A stretch of 8,643 nucleotides of DNA. Source: JBOGTC01 sp050692055. Lineage in GTDB: Bacteria > Chloroflexota > Limnocylindria > QHBO01. This document shows positions 1-6,616 of the stretch, in pieces. Numbering within the stretch: position 1 is the first letter of the stretch; each line of letters starts with the position of its first letter. The DNA is taken from assembly GCA_050692055.1 (NCBI GenBank), contig JBOGTC010000057.1, positions 1-8,643 of the forward strand. The letters run 5' to 3'. A program made the position numbers and the translations under genes. A model generated the notes under the pieces. That model saw only the letters and a list, made by a program, of their open reading frames with translations. It searched no databases and was not told the DNA's origin.

Positions 1-221
1 ACCCGCAGCCCGGTGAACGAGCCGGGGCCGATGCCCACGCCCACCGCCGTCGCGGCGGCGAGCCCTGCGCCGCCGCGCTCGATCGTCGTCAGCAGCCGCG
101 GCAGGAGCTCGGCCGACTGGCGCTGAGCGGAGCTCCAGGCATCCGTCTCGATCATTACGCCGTCCGGCGCGGCCAGCGCCAGCGACAGGTCCGTCGACGC
201 GCTCTCGATGGCGATGATCAT
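1..221 (-). CDS. tsaB: TsaB, tRNA t6A37 threonylcarbamoyltransferase complex subunit (5' part only)
   Basis: The first 73 codons are present; the rest lies beyond the window edge. The protein begins MIIAIESAS, the N-terminal ASKHA strand of TsaB, and reaches the family signature GPGSFTGLR at about residues 64-72, just before the edge. In the TsaB family this protein is an inactive paralogue of TsaD. It pairs with TsaD and TsaE to transfer the threonylcarbamoyl group to A37 of ANN-decoding tRNAs in the cytoplasm. The ATG at 221 overlaps the TGA of the upstream tsaE by 4 bp (ATGA), which suggests translational coupling and fixes the start. The tsaE-tsaB order is the usual bacterial one. The assignment is firm from the signature motif and the neighbour. 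Confidence 0.95.
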   Translation of the reverse strand, partial: MIIAIESASTDLSLALAAPDGVMIETDAWSSAQRQSAELLPRLLTTIERGGAGLAAATAVGVGIGPGSFTGLR

Positions 222-709
222 GTCCGCGCCTCGATCATGGCGAGCGACCCGGCCAGGGCCTGGTGCGCCTCCCCCCGCGCGCGCCAGCGCAGTCGGCGGC
301 GATCCGCATCCGACCCGTCCGGCTCGATGGCGAGATCGAGCCGCTCCTCCGGCAGCCAGCCGGCGAGCCGCTCAGCCCACTCGATGACGGTCACCCCGCT
401 CCCCTGCCGCTCGTCGAGCAGGCCTGCGTCGCGCGCCTCGCTGCCCTCGTCGATGCGGTACGCATCGACGTGGAACAGGCGCAGCCGGCCCACGTGCTCG
501 TTCACGAGGATGAAGGTGGGGCTGTTGACGACGCTCGTCACGCCCAGGCCCTCGGCCACGCCCTTGGCCAGCTGCGTCTTGCCGGCCCCCAGCGGCCCGG
601 TGAGCGCGATCACCGTGCCGGGTTCGGCGGCTTCGCCCAGCACGCGTCCGATGCCTCGCGTGCGCTCCACCGACTCGCTCTCGAGCCGGCCCGCGGCCGA
701 TCGGTCCAT
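218..709 (-). CDS. tsaE: TsaE, tRNA t6A37 biosynthesis ATPase
   Basis: 163 residues, the normal length for this small P-loop ATPase. It supports turnover of the TsaB-TsaD complex during t6A37 synthesis. Visible motifs in order: Walker A GPLGAGKT (38-45), the family signature SPTF followed by LVNEH (63-72), HVDAYRI (80-86, the family's H-x-D-x-YR element), and VIEWAE (108-113) with the conserved Glu/Trp. The open frame continues upstream to 1117, but that extension is Arg/Ser/Cys-rich, has no family similarity and runs antisense-frame through the neighbouring gene. The ATG at 709 lies just ahead of the expected N-terminus. It sits 25 bp after the stop of the upstream gene, the widest gap in the window, and has only a weak GGGG as possible ribosome binding site. 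A TATACT box lies 7 nt before the ATG. Confidence 0.96.
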   Translation of the reverse strand: MDRSAAGRLESESVERTRGIGRVLGEAAEPGTVIALTGPLGAGKTQLAKGVAEGLGVTSVVNSPTFILVNEHVGRLRLFHVDAYRIDEGSEARDAGLLDERQGSGVTVIEWAERLAGWLPEERLDLAIEPDGSDADRRRLRWRARGEAHQALAGSLAMIEART

Positions 710-716
710 GCCCCGC

Positions 717-722
717 AGTATA
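717..722 (-). promoter_or_regulatory. candidate -10 box (TATACT) for leaderless tsaE transcript
   Basis: On the minus strand the 25-bp gap before tsaE contains TATACT followed by GCGGGGC and then the ATG. The hexamer matches the -10 consensus in five of six positions and stands out in very GC-rich surroundings. Seven bases between -10 and ATG is the spacing expected when transcription starts at or next to the start codon, as in leaderless promoters. No convincing -35 hexamer is seen 16-18 bp upstream. This is inference from a short motif. Confidence 0.35.
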
Positions 723-734
723 GGAATCCGGGCC

Positions 735-1784
735 TCAGGCGCCGTCCGCCACGTCGGGACCCACGGTCTCGCCCACCGCCTCCAGGTTGGCGAGCGGTAC
801 GGTTGCGACACGGCCGTCCTCGAAGCGCACCATCCCCGCCCGCGCGGCGATGCCCGAAGGGACGGCATGCAGGCCGTCAAGCACGCGCAGCAGACGCCCG
901 CCCTGTCCGGCGAAGGGCCGCCGGTGGGCGAGCACGCGATCACCCGCTCGTGGCAGCACGGCGCGCATGGGCGCCGGATCGGCGTCGTACACGTAGAGCC
1001 GCCCATCGGTCCCGAACAGGCTGCCCAGGCGGCCGGATTGCGCCTGGAACCACGCGAACAGGCCGGGATCGAAGCCGACCTTGCCGAAGCCCTCCACCAG
1101 GAGGATGGCGAGATCACCGCCGATACCGACCTCGCGACGCCGCCGCTGGATCGCCTCGAAGTCGCGGAGCTCCTTGTCGAGCACTCCGCCCAGGACGATC
1201 CCGGCGACGCCCATGGCCCGTGCCCTGGTCAGCGTCTCTGCCGAGGCGCGCGAGCCGCCGACCACGATGCGCCCGGTCGCCTCCACGGTGATGGCTCCGG
1301 CGCGCAGCTCGTCACCCGGCTCGCGCACCGCCACCAGCAGCTCGCCGTGGACCGCCTGTCCGCTCCCGCCCACGCCGCTCAGCATGGCCGCAGGCACGCG
1401 CACCTCGATCGCATCCGCACTGACGGAGACGACCTCGCCACGCACATGGCCGACTACCGGTTGCGATGGGCCGAGCGGCGCCAGGAGGGCCGAGCCATCG
1501 TCCGCGTCATAGCCCAGCAGGAGCCCGGCGACGGGCGCGTTGACCTCGTGGCCCTTGTCGTCCCTGGCCAGCACCTCGCCGCTGCCGAGCGTCACGCCGG
1601 GACGTGCCGTCATGCACGCCGCCGCCGCCGCCGGAGCCCGGCGCAGGGGAGCGGCCACGGGCACGCCGATAGGCCGGCCCGGCGCCCGCCGGGTCGCGAG
1701 CACCTGGTCCGCCTGCACGTGCTGGCCGGGAGCCACGAGGGGAGCCGACCCCGGCGGCAGTGGCACGCGATGCAGGACGCTCAC
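735..1784 (-). CDS. conserved protein of unknown function with lipoyl-like (barrel-sandwich) segments
   Basis: 349 residues; no enzyme family recognised. No signal peptide or clear membrane segment is seen, so it is probably cytoplasmic. Residues 6-31 (LPPGSAPLVAPGQHVQADQV) and 61-92 (GVTLGSGEVLA then VNAPVAGLLLG) resemble the two halves of a barrel-sandwich fold as in lipoyl/biotinyl or RnfC-type N-termini. The MKM or DKA modification motif is absent, so lipoylation or biotinylation is not supported. Residues 171-200 (GRIVVGGSRAS, then GVAGIVLGGV) and ILLVEGFG (227-234) suggest an alpha/beta domain. Residues 315-335 (RAGMVRFEDGR, VPLANLE) look like a small SH3/KOW-like beta module. The GTG start at 1784 overlaps the stop of the MutL-family gene by 4 bp (GTGA) and has AGAGG 7 nt upstream. 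Tight coupling suggests it works with that ATPase. I am confident that it is a gene, not of its role. Confidence 0.82.
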   Translation of the reverse strand: MSVLHRVPLPPGSAPLVAPGQHVQADQVLATRRAPGRPIGVPVAAPLRRAPAAAAACMTARPGVTLGSGEVLARDDKGHEVNAPVAGLLLGYDADDGSALLAPLGPSQPVVGHVRGEVVSVSADAIEVRVPAAMLSGVGGSGQAVHGELLVAVREPGDELRAGAITVEATGRIVVGGSRASAETLTRARAMGVAGIVLGGVLDKELRDFEAIQRRRREVGIGGDLAILLVEGFGKVGFDPGLFAWFQAQSGRLGSLFGTDGRLYVYDADPAPMRAVLPRAGDRVLAHRRPFAGQGGRLLRVLDGLHAVPSGIAARAGMVRFEDGRVATVPLANLEAVGETVGPDVADGA

Positions 1785-3418
1785 CCGAGAGCCTCTGCCG
1801 CAGTCGCCTCGCGCTGGAACGCGTCGTGCCAGCCCAGCAGCACCGCGCGTCGGTCGTCCGCGCGTCGTGGCAGCACGATCGGCACGCCGCGTGCGTCGAG
1901 GATCAGCCCGACCGACCCGCCGGTGGCGGCGGCGTGGATGCGCGGCGAGCGCCGCGGAGCACCCAGCGAGACGCCGTCTGCCGGCTCGATCACCAGCTCG
2001 GCCTCCTGTCCGGCCGGCAGCGACACGATCTGCAGCTGGCCGGCGCGCAGCTCGATGGGCGCACGGCTGGGCCAGCCGGCGCGATGCACGGTCACGCGCA
2101 TGGCGAGCCGCCCGGGCTCCCCGCCGCGCGACACGACGGCGGTGCCCAGCGAGACGACGATGTCATCGGCAAGCAGCGCCACGCCCTCGGTGATCTCGTC
2201 GTCGGGCAGCGCGCCGAGCGGTCCGAGCAGGCCTGCGGGGTCGAGCGCCAATTGCGTCACGCCCAGCGGCCGGAGACCGTCGATCAGCATCCGCGCCGCC
2301 TGGCCGGGCTGCGGCGCCGAGGCGAGGGTGCGTCCGGTGCCGATCAGCAGGTCGACGCCGGCCACGGGCGCGTCCTCGGCCATCGAGGCCAGCTGTATCC
2401 GGGCCGCTGCCTGGATCACCGCGAGCTCATCATCTGTCTGCGGCAGGCTGGTGGGCCGCGCACGCAGGTTCTGGAGAAGGTCGGCTACCGCTGGTTCGTC
2501 CACGCCGTGACCCAGCGCGCGGGCAACGCGGGCTGCCAGCGTGGGACCCGCGCCTGCCATGGTCGACATGCCACCGTTGGCGAAGACCCGGCTCTCCACG
2601 TCGCCATCCGGCGTGGCGTTCGCGCGTACGGCATAGCGCGCGCCGATGTCGACGCCCAGCACGTGGAGGCCACCGGCACGTGCGATCTCCCGCACGGCCC
2701 GGCGGAGCGCCACAGGGGCGAGGTGGATCTCGCTCTCCGGCTCGAGCGTGCGACGGAGCAGCACCTCGAGATGGCTGCGCAGCTCGGCGCCGGCCTCGGC
2801 GCCGGCATCCGGCCGCGGGTTGGCGACTGTCGCAACCGCATCATCCTCGAACAGGCCGGCGACCTCGGCGGCGAGCGCGGCCGATCCCGCCCAGATCACC
2901 GGGCTCGACTCGGGGCGGCGCGCGGCGGCCACGAGGGCGGCGACCTCGAGCGCCCGCTGGCTCCGGCCGTCATCGAAGCCACCCGCCAGGAGCCAGGCAT
3001 CAACCTCCGCCGCCTGCAGCGTCTCGATCCGCTCGGCCAGGCTGCGACCGTCGTCCAGGGTCGCCAGCTCGGCCACGTCCCATCCGGCCGACTCCGCCGC
3101 GCGGCGCGCGGCGGCGCCAGACAGCTCGCGCGACACCGCCACGATCGCCAGGCGGCCTGGCCGGCGAGCGGTGTGGCACTCGATCCGGTTGGCCCCGGCA
3201 ACGAGCCCCTCCAGCGCACCCGCCAGCCTGTGGTCCGCGCTCTCCGCCAGCTGCGCCACCAGCGCTCGGTCCAGCTCAGCTGCGCCCCACGATGTCGGTC
3301 CGGCGGCATGCGCCACCACGCGCCACCGTCCGCGAGCTCGACCGATGAGGCTGGCCTTCGTCCACGCCGACCCGACGTCGACGAGGAGCGCTGCCTCGGT
3401 GGTGACCGGAACGCTCAT
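1781..3418 (-). CDS. MutL/GlmL-family ('glutamate mutase L') ASKHA ATPase
   Basis: 545 residues. Residues 10-26 (LLVDVGSAWTKASLIG) form the phosphate-1 loop of the ASKHA fold, as in the GlmL/MutL family next to B12-dependent glutamate mutase; this is not the DNA-repair MutL. LLAGGFDDGRSQ (143-154) and GVDLLIGTGRTLASAP (354-369) fit the family's later glycine-rich motifs. The second phosphate loop, usually DIGGATTD-like, reads DIGARYAV (257-264) and has lost the GG/TT residues. GlmL proteins are about 460 residues; here about 85-100 extra, beta-rich residues follow at the C-terminus (about 430-545, with VGLILDARG at 503-511). In the family the protein is thought to protect or reactivate a mutase. 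No mutase gene lies nearby; the neighbours are membrane proteins, so a different client is likely. The ATG at 3418 overlaps the upstream stop by 4 bp. The frame stays open to 3823 but the extension is nonsense-like. Orthology to true GlmL is uncertain, so no symbol is given. Confidence 0.85.
   Translation of the reverse strand: MSVPVTTEAALLVDVGSAWTKASLIGRARGRWRVVAHAAGPTSWGAAELDRALVAQLAESADHRLAGALEGLVAGANRIECHTARRPGRLAIVAVSRELSGAAARRAAESAGWDVAELATLDDGRSLAERIETLQAAEVDAWLLAGGFDDGRSQRALEVAALVAAARRPESSPVIWAGSAALAAEVAGLFEDDAVATVANPRPDAGAEAGAELRSHLEVLLRRTLEPESEIHLAPVALRRAVREIARAGGLHVLGVDIGARYAVRANATPDGDVESRVFANGGMSTMAGAGPTLAARVARALGHGVDEPAVADLLQNLRARPTSLPQTDDELAVIQAAARIQLASMAEDAPVAGVDLLIGTGRTLASAPQPGQAARMLIDGLRPLGVTQLALDPAGLLGPLGALPDDEITEGVALLADDIVVSLGTAVVSRGGEPGRLAMRVTVHRAGWPSRAPIELRAGQLQIVSLPAGQEAELVIEPADGVSLGAPRRSPRIHAAATGGSVGLILDARGVPIVLPRRADDRRAVLLGWHDAFQREATAAEALG
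1792..1796 (-). promoter_or_regulatory. ribosome binding site (AGAGG) for the 735-1784 gene
   Basis: On the minus strand AGAGG ends 7 nt before the GTG start at 1784. It lies inside the last codons of the upstream MutL-family gene. It supports the GTG as the true start despite the 4-bp overlap. Confidence 0.5.
2783..2806. repeat. 12-bp perfect tandem duplication inside the MutL-family gene
   Basis: CTCGGCGCCGGC occurs twice back to back. On the coding strand it encodes AGAE-AGAE (residues 205-212), an Ala/Gly/Glu linker-like segment. It keeps the reading frame and probably arose by slippage. Confidence 0.7.
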
Positions 3419-4056
3419 CGGCCCACGCCGATCCAGTCGAAGAGCAGAAACGCCACGCGGTCGATGAGCAGCGCCAGGCGGCTGACCAGCAGGTAGCCGA
3501 GCCAGCCGCCGATGCCCGCCAGCAGGAGCCAGCGCCCGACGCCCACGGCGGGAACGAGGAGCCGCGAGCGCGGAACGCCGTGCAGGAAGGTGATGACGAC
3601 GAGGATGGTAACGGCCAGCGCCAGCAGCCCGCCCGCAACCGATGCGGCGCCGCCGCGCGAGACGATGGTGGCGTCGAGCTGCGGCAGAAGCGTGCCGACC
3701 ACGGCTCCGCCCAGGGCGAAGGCGGCCAGGCTGCCGATGATGATCGAGACCGGCACCGCGGCAGCGCGCCGGGGCAGCCACGGCGCCGCCGTCGTGAGCG
3801 CCACCAGCCCGAGGCCGACCCACAGCTCGGGACGACCGCCCGGGTCCGCTGCCAGCGGCGTCACGAGGCGCGGCATGATGACCTCGCGGATCACGAGGAC
3901 GGCCAAGTAGCCTGTCGCCAGGCCCGCCAGCAGGTGCTGCGACCAGCCGAACAGGCGCCGCTCTCCCAGGAGGCCGCCGAGCACGACGATCGTGGCGAGC
4001 GCGGCGACCCAGGTCGCCGCCATGCCGGCGCCGCCGTCGATCTCGAATCCGCTCAC
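3415..4056 (-). CDS. polytopic membrane protein of unknown function (about 6 TM)
   Basis: 213 residues from the GTG start. Hydrophobic stretches at about 12-32, 37-58, 74-90, 97-122, 136-160 and 172-212 (the last possibly two segments) predict six or seven membrane passes. A conserved-looking loop, QHLLAGLATGYLAVLVIREV, covers the second segment. No transporter or enzyme motif is recognised. The GTG at 4056 overlaps the stop of the upstream gene by 4 bp (GTGA), as at other junctions in this operon, which is why it is preferred over the ATG at 4023 (202 residues, no better ribosome site). The longer open frame to 4365 has an Arg/Ala-rich, non-membrane extension that is a shadow of the upstream gene. 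It overlaps the downstream MutL-family gene by 4 bp, so the two are probably made in step. Function unknown; likely a membrane subunit of the complex proposed for this block. Confidence 0.8.
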   Translation of the reverse strand: MSGFEIDGGAGMAATWVAALATIVVLGGLLGERRLFGWSQHLLAGLATGYLAVLVIREVIMPRLVTPLAADPGGRPELWVGLGLVALTTAAPWLPRRAAAVPVSIIIGSLAAFALGGAVVGTLLPQLDATIVSRGGAASVAGGLLALAVTILVVITFLHGVPRSRLLVPAVGVGRWLLLAGIGGWLGYLLVSRLALLIDRVAFLLFDWIGVGR

Positions 4057-4895
4057 GGCACGTCTCGCGGCAGCATCGATCGTGCCCCGGCGAAAACCCG
4101 CGCGCCTGCCGCCTGACCGAGCACCAGGACGGCGGCGAGCATCCCCGCCAGGAACGGCAGCGGGCCCGGCGGACCCTGCTCCGCCAGGCGTGCCAGCCTC
4201 CCGAGATCGACCGACGCCCGGTACGCGGCGCCGTCTCGAACGGTTGCGAGCAGCGCCTCGAGCTGGCCGGTGCCGAGATAGGGCTGCAGCTCGGGCAGGA
4301 GGATCGTCGGCGCCACGGCGACGAGCGGCAGGCCGGGGACGCGCGTGCCGACCTGCTCCACCCACGCCCGCGGGCCGAGGTCGTTGCCGCCCACGACGAG
4401 CGCGAGGTCGACGCCGGCCAAGCCGTCTTCGGCCAGCCGACGGGCGATCGAGCCGCCCCCCTCCGACACGATCCCGCCGCGCGTCAGACTCACGAGCGCC
4501 GCTTCCGCCCCCGGCCGAAAGCCGAGGTCCTGGAGGCGCGTGGAGCTCGCCTCGAGCCGGCCCAGGCGGCCCAGCTCCGCCACGGCCAGGGCGCGCCCCT
4601 CCGGCGTGAGGCTGACCAGCGCCAGGCGCGCGTCACGCCGCAGCAGATCGGCGAAGAGCGCCCGAACCGTCGCCCGGATCTCGGCGTAGGTGCCGAGGTC
4701 GGGATCGAAGCCCACGATCACGAGGGGATCGTCTGGGAGCCGCGCGAGGGCGGCCCGCAGCTCCGAGACGCGAGTCCGATCGGGGTTGTCGAGCTGCAGC
4801 GCCACGGCGTTCGGCTGCAGCAGGCCGACCGCAATCGCCCCGAGCAGGAGGAGCGGCCCCAGCCGGATCGCCAGCCGCCGCCCGCCCTCACTCAT
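4053..4895 (-). CDS. bitopic membrane protein with central alpha/beta domain, unknown function
   Basis: 280 residues. A membrane segment at about 10-28 (GPLLLLGAIAVGLLQ) is followed by a soluble domain (about 30-245) and a second segment at about 246-265 (PFLAGMLAAVLVLG), then a short basic tail. The domain alternates predicted strands and helices: DPLVIVGFD (56-64), RLALVSLTPEG (90-100), EAALVSLTRGGIVSEGGG (131-148), DLALVVGGNDLG (163-174), LPLVAVAP (189-196). This pattern suggests a Rossmann-like or von Willebrand-like fold; no catalytic motif is recognised. By the positive-inside rule, the Arg-rich N-terminus and tail would be cytoplasmic and the domain outside. The ATG at 4895 (MSEGGRR) is chosen because it overlaps the upstream stop by only 8 bp and directly precedes the membrane segment; an upstream in-frame ATG at 4931 would add 12 unlikely residues. 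Unknown function, but shares its layout with the 5509-6354 protein. Confidence 0.8.
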   Translation of the reverse strand: MSEGGRRLAIRLGPLLLLGAIAVGLLQPNAVALQLDNPDRTRVSELRAALARLPDDPLVIVGFDPDLGTYAEIRATVRALFADLLRRDARLALVSLTPEGRALAVAELGRLGRLEASSTRLQDLGFRPGAEAALVSLTRGGIVSEGGGSIARRLAEDGLAGVDLALVVGGNDLGPRAWVEQVGTRVPGLPLVAVAPTILLPELQPYLGTGQLEALLATVRDGAAYRASVDLGRLARLAEQGPPGPLPFLAGMLAAVLVLGQAAGARVFAGARSMLPRDVP

Positions 4896-5505
4896 CGGTG
4901 GGGCCGATGCCGAGCAGCGTCCTGGCGGCAAGCGTGGCGCCGAGCACCGCGACGCCGATCAGGATGCCGCGGAACACGGCGCCGATCGGCACCTCGAGCG
5001 CCCAGCTGGCGGCCGTGGCCAGCCAGCCGCCGGCGGCGCCGCCAATCGGCAGCAGGAGAAGAACGACCAGCGTGGCAGCGACGATCATGAGCGTGGCGTC
5101 CCGGCCGCCCGACGTCAGCGAGCGCCGGCCCGCGGCGAGCGTCGTCACGAACAGCAGGCCGAACAGGGTCGCGGCCAGCGGCAGCAGCAGGGCGACGACG
5201 AGCCAGTGCACGGCCGGATCGCGGGCGCCGGTTGATCCCGGCCACAGGCCGGCGACGAGCATGGCGAGGATGCCGATCAGGACCAGCAGGCCGGCGAGCG
5301 GGTCGTCGGCTCGTCGCCACAGGTCGGTCCCCCTCCGCGCGGCGAGCGCCGCCACGCCCGCGAGCCCGGCACCGGCAGCCACCAGGATCGAGAGATCGAT
5401 CGCAACGCCGGCGACGGCGCCGAGGGTGGGGTTGAGGACGAGGAAGTCAGCCAGCAGCAGCAGGCCGACGATCACGACCACGACGGTGATGGTCGAGCGC
5501 GGCAC
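4888..5505 (-). CDS. polytopic membrane protein of unknown function (about 6 TM)
   Basis: 205 residues, strongly hydrophobic. Predicted membrane segments lie at about 5-25, 31-55, 69-88, 98-124, 136-160 and 165-197, separated by short loops with Arg clusters (AARRGTDLWRR at 55-65, AAGRRSL at 123-129) that would be cytoplasmic. No known transporter signature is visible. The GTG at 5505 begins 3 bp after the stop of the upstream gene. A GGGGGTGGA run at the end of that gene may serve as ribosome site, with spacing somewhat long; otherwise translation depends on re-initiation. It overlaps the next gene by 8 bp. Together with 3415-4056 it forms a pair of six-pass proteins on either side of a bitopic protein. 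Function unknown. Confidence 0.82.
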   Translation of the reverse strand: MPRSTITVVVVIVGLLLLADFLVLNPTLGAVAGVAIDLSILVAAGAGLAGVAALAARRGTDLWRRADDPLAGLLVLIGILAMLVAGLWPGSTGARDPAVHWLVVALLLPLAATLFGLLFVTTLAAGRRSLTSGGRDATLMIVAATLVVLLLLPIGGAAGGWLATAASWALEVPIGAVFRGILIGVAVLGATLAARTLLGIGPTDE

Positions 5506-5508
5506 TCC

Positions 5509-6354
5509 TCAGTCCACCCCCATCAGGAAGCCACGCGGGTCCGCCACGCCGCTCAGCACCAGCGCGCTGGCGATCATCACCAGCACGAGCGCGAAGCTCA
5601 TGAGCCGATTGCCGGCGATGGCGGTCGTCCGCTCGATGGCCCCTGCCCGAAGCTCGGCCGGTGCCTGGAACAGCTCGGGGCCGATGAGCGCGCCCGAGGC
5701 GGCGAGGAGGACCGTGACCGCCTGGGACGGCTCCGGTGTCCCGAAGCTGGTCGACCCTGCCTCGCGCCCCAGGCCCCTGAGCTGCACTGTCGCCTCTTCG
5801 CCCAGGCTTCCGGCCGCGAAGGCAGCGGCGGGACGCGCGCCGGCGGACAGTGCCAGGCCGGCGGCGGCGGGGCGGCCCTCCCCGTCGAAGGCGACGCGCG
5901 AGCGACCGCTGCGCTCCGTCGTGGCCGTGCCCCGGTGTGCCGCGTCGACCGTCCAGCGGGCGACGATCGCCGCGAGCGGGTCGTTGACGCTGATCGACAG
6001 GGGCACACCGCTGCGGGCGGCGGCGCGCGCCACGTGACGCAGGACGGGCATGCCGGCGAGGGTCATGAGGCGCGACGTGGCGTTCGTGGAGCGAGCAATG
6101 CCGGCATTGCCGAGCGACAGCACGGCCCCGGTTCCCGCTTCGGCGGCGAGCGCCATGCCACGGCCCACGCCGGCGAGGCCACCGGGGTCGCGAGTGACCC
6201 AGCGGCTCACCGGGCGGGCGACGAGCTGCAGCAGAACCAGCAGGACACCCAGCACCGCCAGGGTCGGGCCGATGCCCAGCCGCAGCGACGATGCGCCGAG
6301 CACGTCCCCAACGACGCGGATCAGATCCCCGAACAGCTCAGCGGGATTCGGCAT
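5509..6354 (-). CDS. DUF6754-like bitopic membrane protein
   Basis: 281 residues. A short N-terminal region precedes a membrane segment at about 26-48 (LAVLGVLLVLLQLVA), then a soluble domain (about 50-248) and a C-terminal membrane segment at about 250-270. The domain carries GRGMALAAEAGTGAVLSLG (65-82), AGMPVLRHVARAAARSGVPL (100-119) followed by NDPLA (124-128), and AASGALIGPELFQA (218-231). This pattern resembles what I recall of DUF6754 membrane proteins of Chloroflexota; that identification is from memory and needs a profile search. No catalytic residues can be named. A strong GGAGGAGGAG ribosome site lies just before the ATG at 6354, which fixes the start inside the last 17 bp of the upstream gene. 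It is the best ribosome site in the window and may mark where the membrane block is expressed at a higher level. Confidence 0.85.
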   Translation of the reverse strand: MPNPAELFGDLIRVVGDVLGASSLRLGIGPTLAVLGVLLVLLQLVARPVSRWVTRDPGGLAGVGRGMALAAEAGTGAVLSLGNAGIARSTNATSRLMTLAGMPVLRHVARAAARSGVPLSISVNDPLAAIVARWTVDAAHRGTATTERSGRSRVAFDGEGRPAAAGLALSAGARPAAAFAAGSLGEEATVQLRGLGREAGSTSFGTPEPSQAVTVLLAASGALIGPELFQAPAELRAGAIERTTAIAGNRLMSFALVLVMIASALVLSGVADPRGFLMGVD

Positions 6355-6616
6355 GCTCCTCCTCCGGTCGGGCCTCCTGCAACGGCGCGTCGAGCTGGCC
6401 GATCAGCCGATCGACGGCGCGGCTGTCTGTCGCCAGGCCGTGCAGCCAGCTGCCGAGCGATCCTCCCACGACCCCGGAGAACGGATGGAGGAAGGCCGCC
6501 ATGTCGCTCAGCAGCGGAGCGAGCGGCCGGTGCGCATCGGCGAGCAGGCGCGCCGGGGCGGCGAGGCCGCGACGCTGGAGCTCGGATGCGATGGCCCGAC
6601 CGGCGTCCTCGCTCAT
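6338..6616 (-). CDS. small protein of unknown function (92 aa)
   Basis: 92 residues; no family recognised. The N-terminal half (ASELQRRGLAAPARLLADAHRPLAPLLSD, in part) looks helical and amphipathic. The middle (AAFLHPFSGVVGGSLGSW, about 40-57) is mildly hydrophobic but broken by Pro, Gly and His, so a membrane anchor is doubtful. The C-terminus is acidic (RPEEEHAESR). The ATG at 6616 overlaps the stop of the macro-domain gene by 4 bp (ATGA), with GAGG about 4 nt upstream. The last 17 bp overlap the next membrane-protein gene. Its coding reality rests on the consistent overlaps, the ribosome site and a protein-like composition. A peripheral partner of the membrane proteins downstream is a reasonable guess, no more. 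Confidence 0.75.
   Translation of the reverse strand: MSEDAGRAIASELQRRGLAAPARLLADAHRPLAPLLSDMAAFLHPFSGVVGGSLGSWLHGLATDSRAVDRLIGQLDAPLQEARPEEEHAESR
6356..6365 (-). promoter_or_regulatory. strong ribosome binding site for the DUF6754-like gene
   Basis: GGAGGAGGAG on the minus strand, with a full AGGAGG core, ends 1 nt before the ATG at 6354; the core itself can be placed about 2-5 nt upstream. It lies within the 3' end of the 6338-6616 gene and decides the start despite the 17-bp overlap. Confidence 0.7.

Noticed and set aside
710..1117. N-terminal extension of tsaE
   Set aside because: The added 136 residues overlap the neighbouring gene in another frame, lack TsaE similarity and would make the protein nearly twice the family length.
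735..1784. Lipoyl or biotin carrier protein
   Set aside because: Only the hammerhead-like halves are seen; no modifiable lysine sits in a recognised motif.
237..2510. 757-codon open frame on the plus strand
   Set aside because: It runs antisense to tsaE, the 349-aa gene and the MutL-family gene. The translation is Arg/Ser/Pro/His-rich with no motifs; long antisense frames are expected at this GC content.
1781..3418. DNA mismatch-repair MutL
   Set aside because: The shared name is a coincidence. There are no GHKL ATPase motifs; the visible motifs are of the ASKHA type.
1760..3496. 578-codon open frame on the plus strand
   Set aside because: Antisense to the MutL-family gene, with low-complexity basic composition and no family signature.
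3419..3823. N-terminal extension of the MutL-family protein
   Set aside because: Arg/Gly/Ala-rich sequence overlapping the membrane-protein gene; the ASKHA loop begins right after the ATG at 3418.
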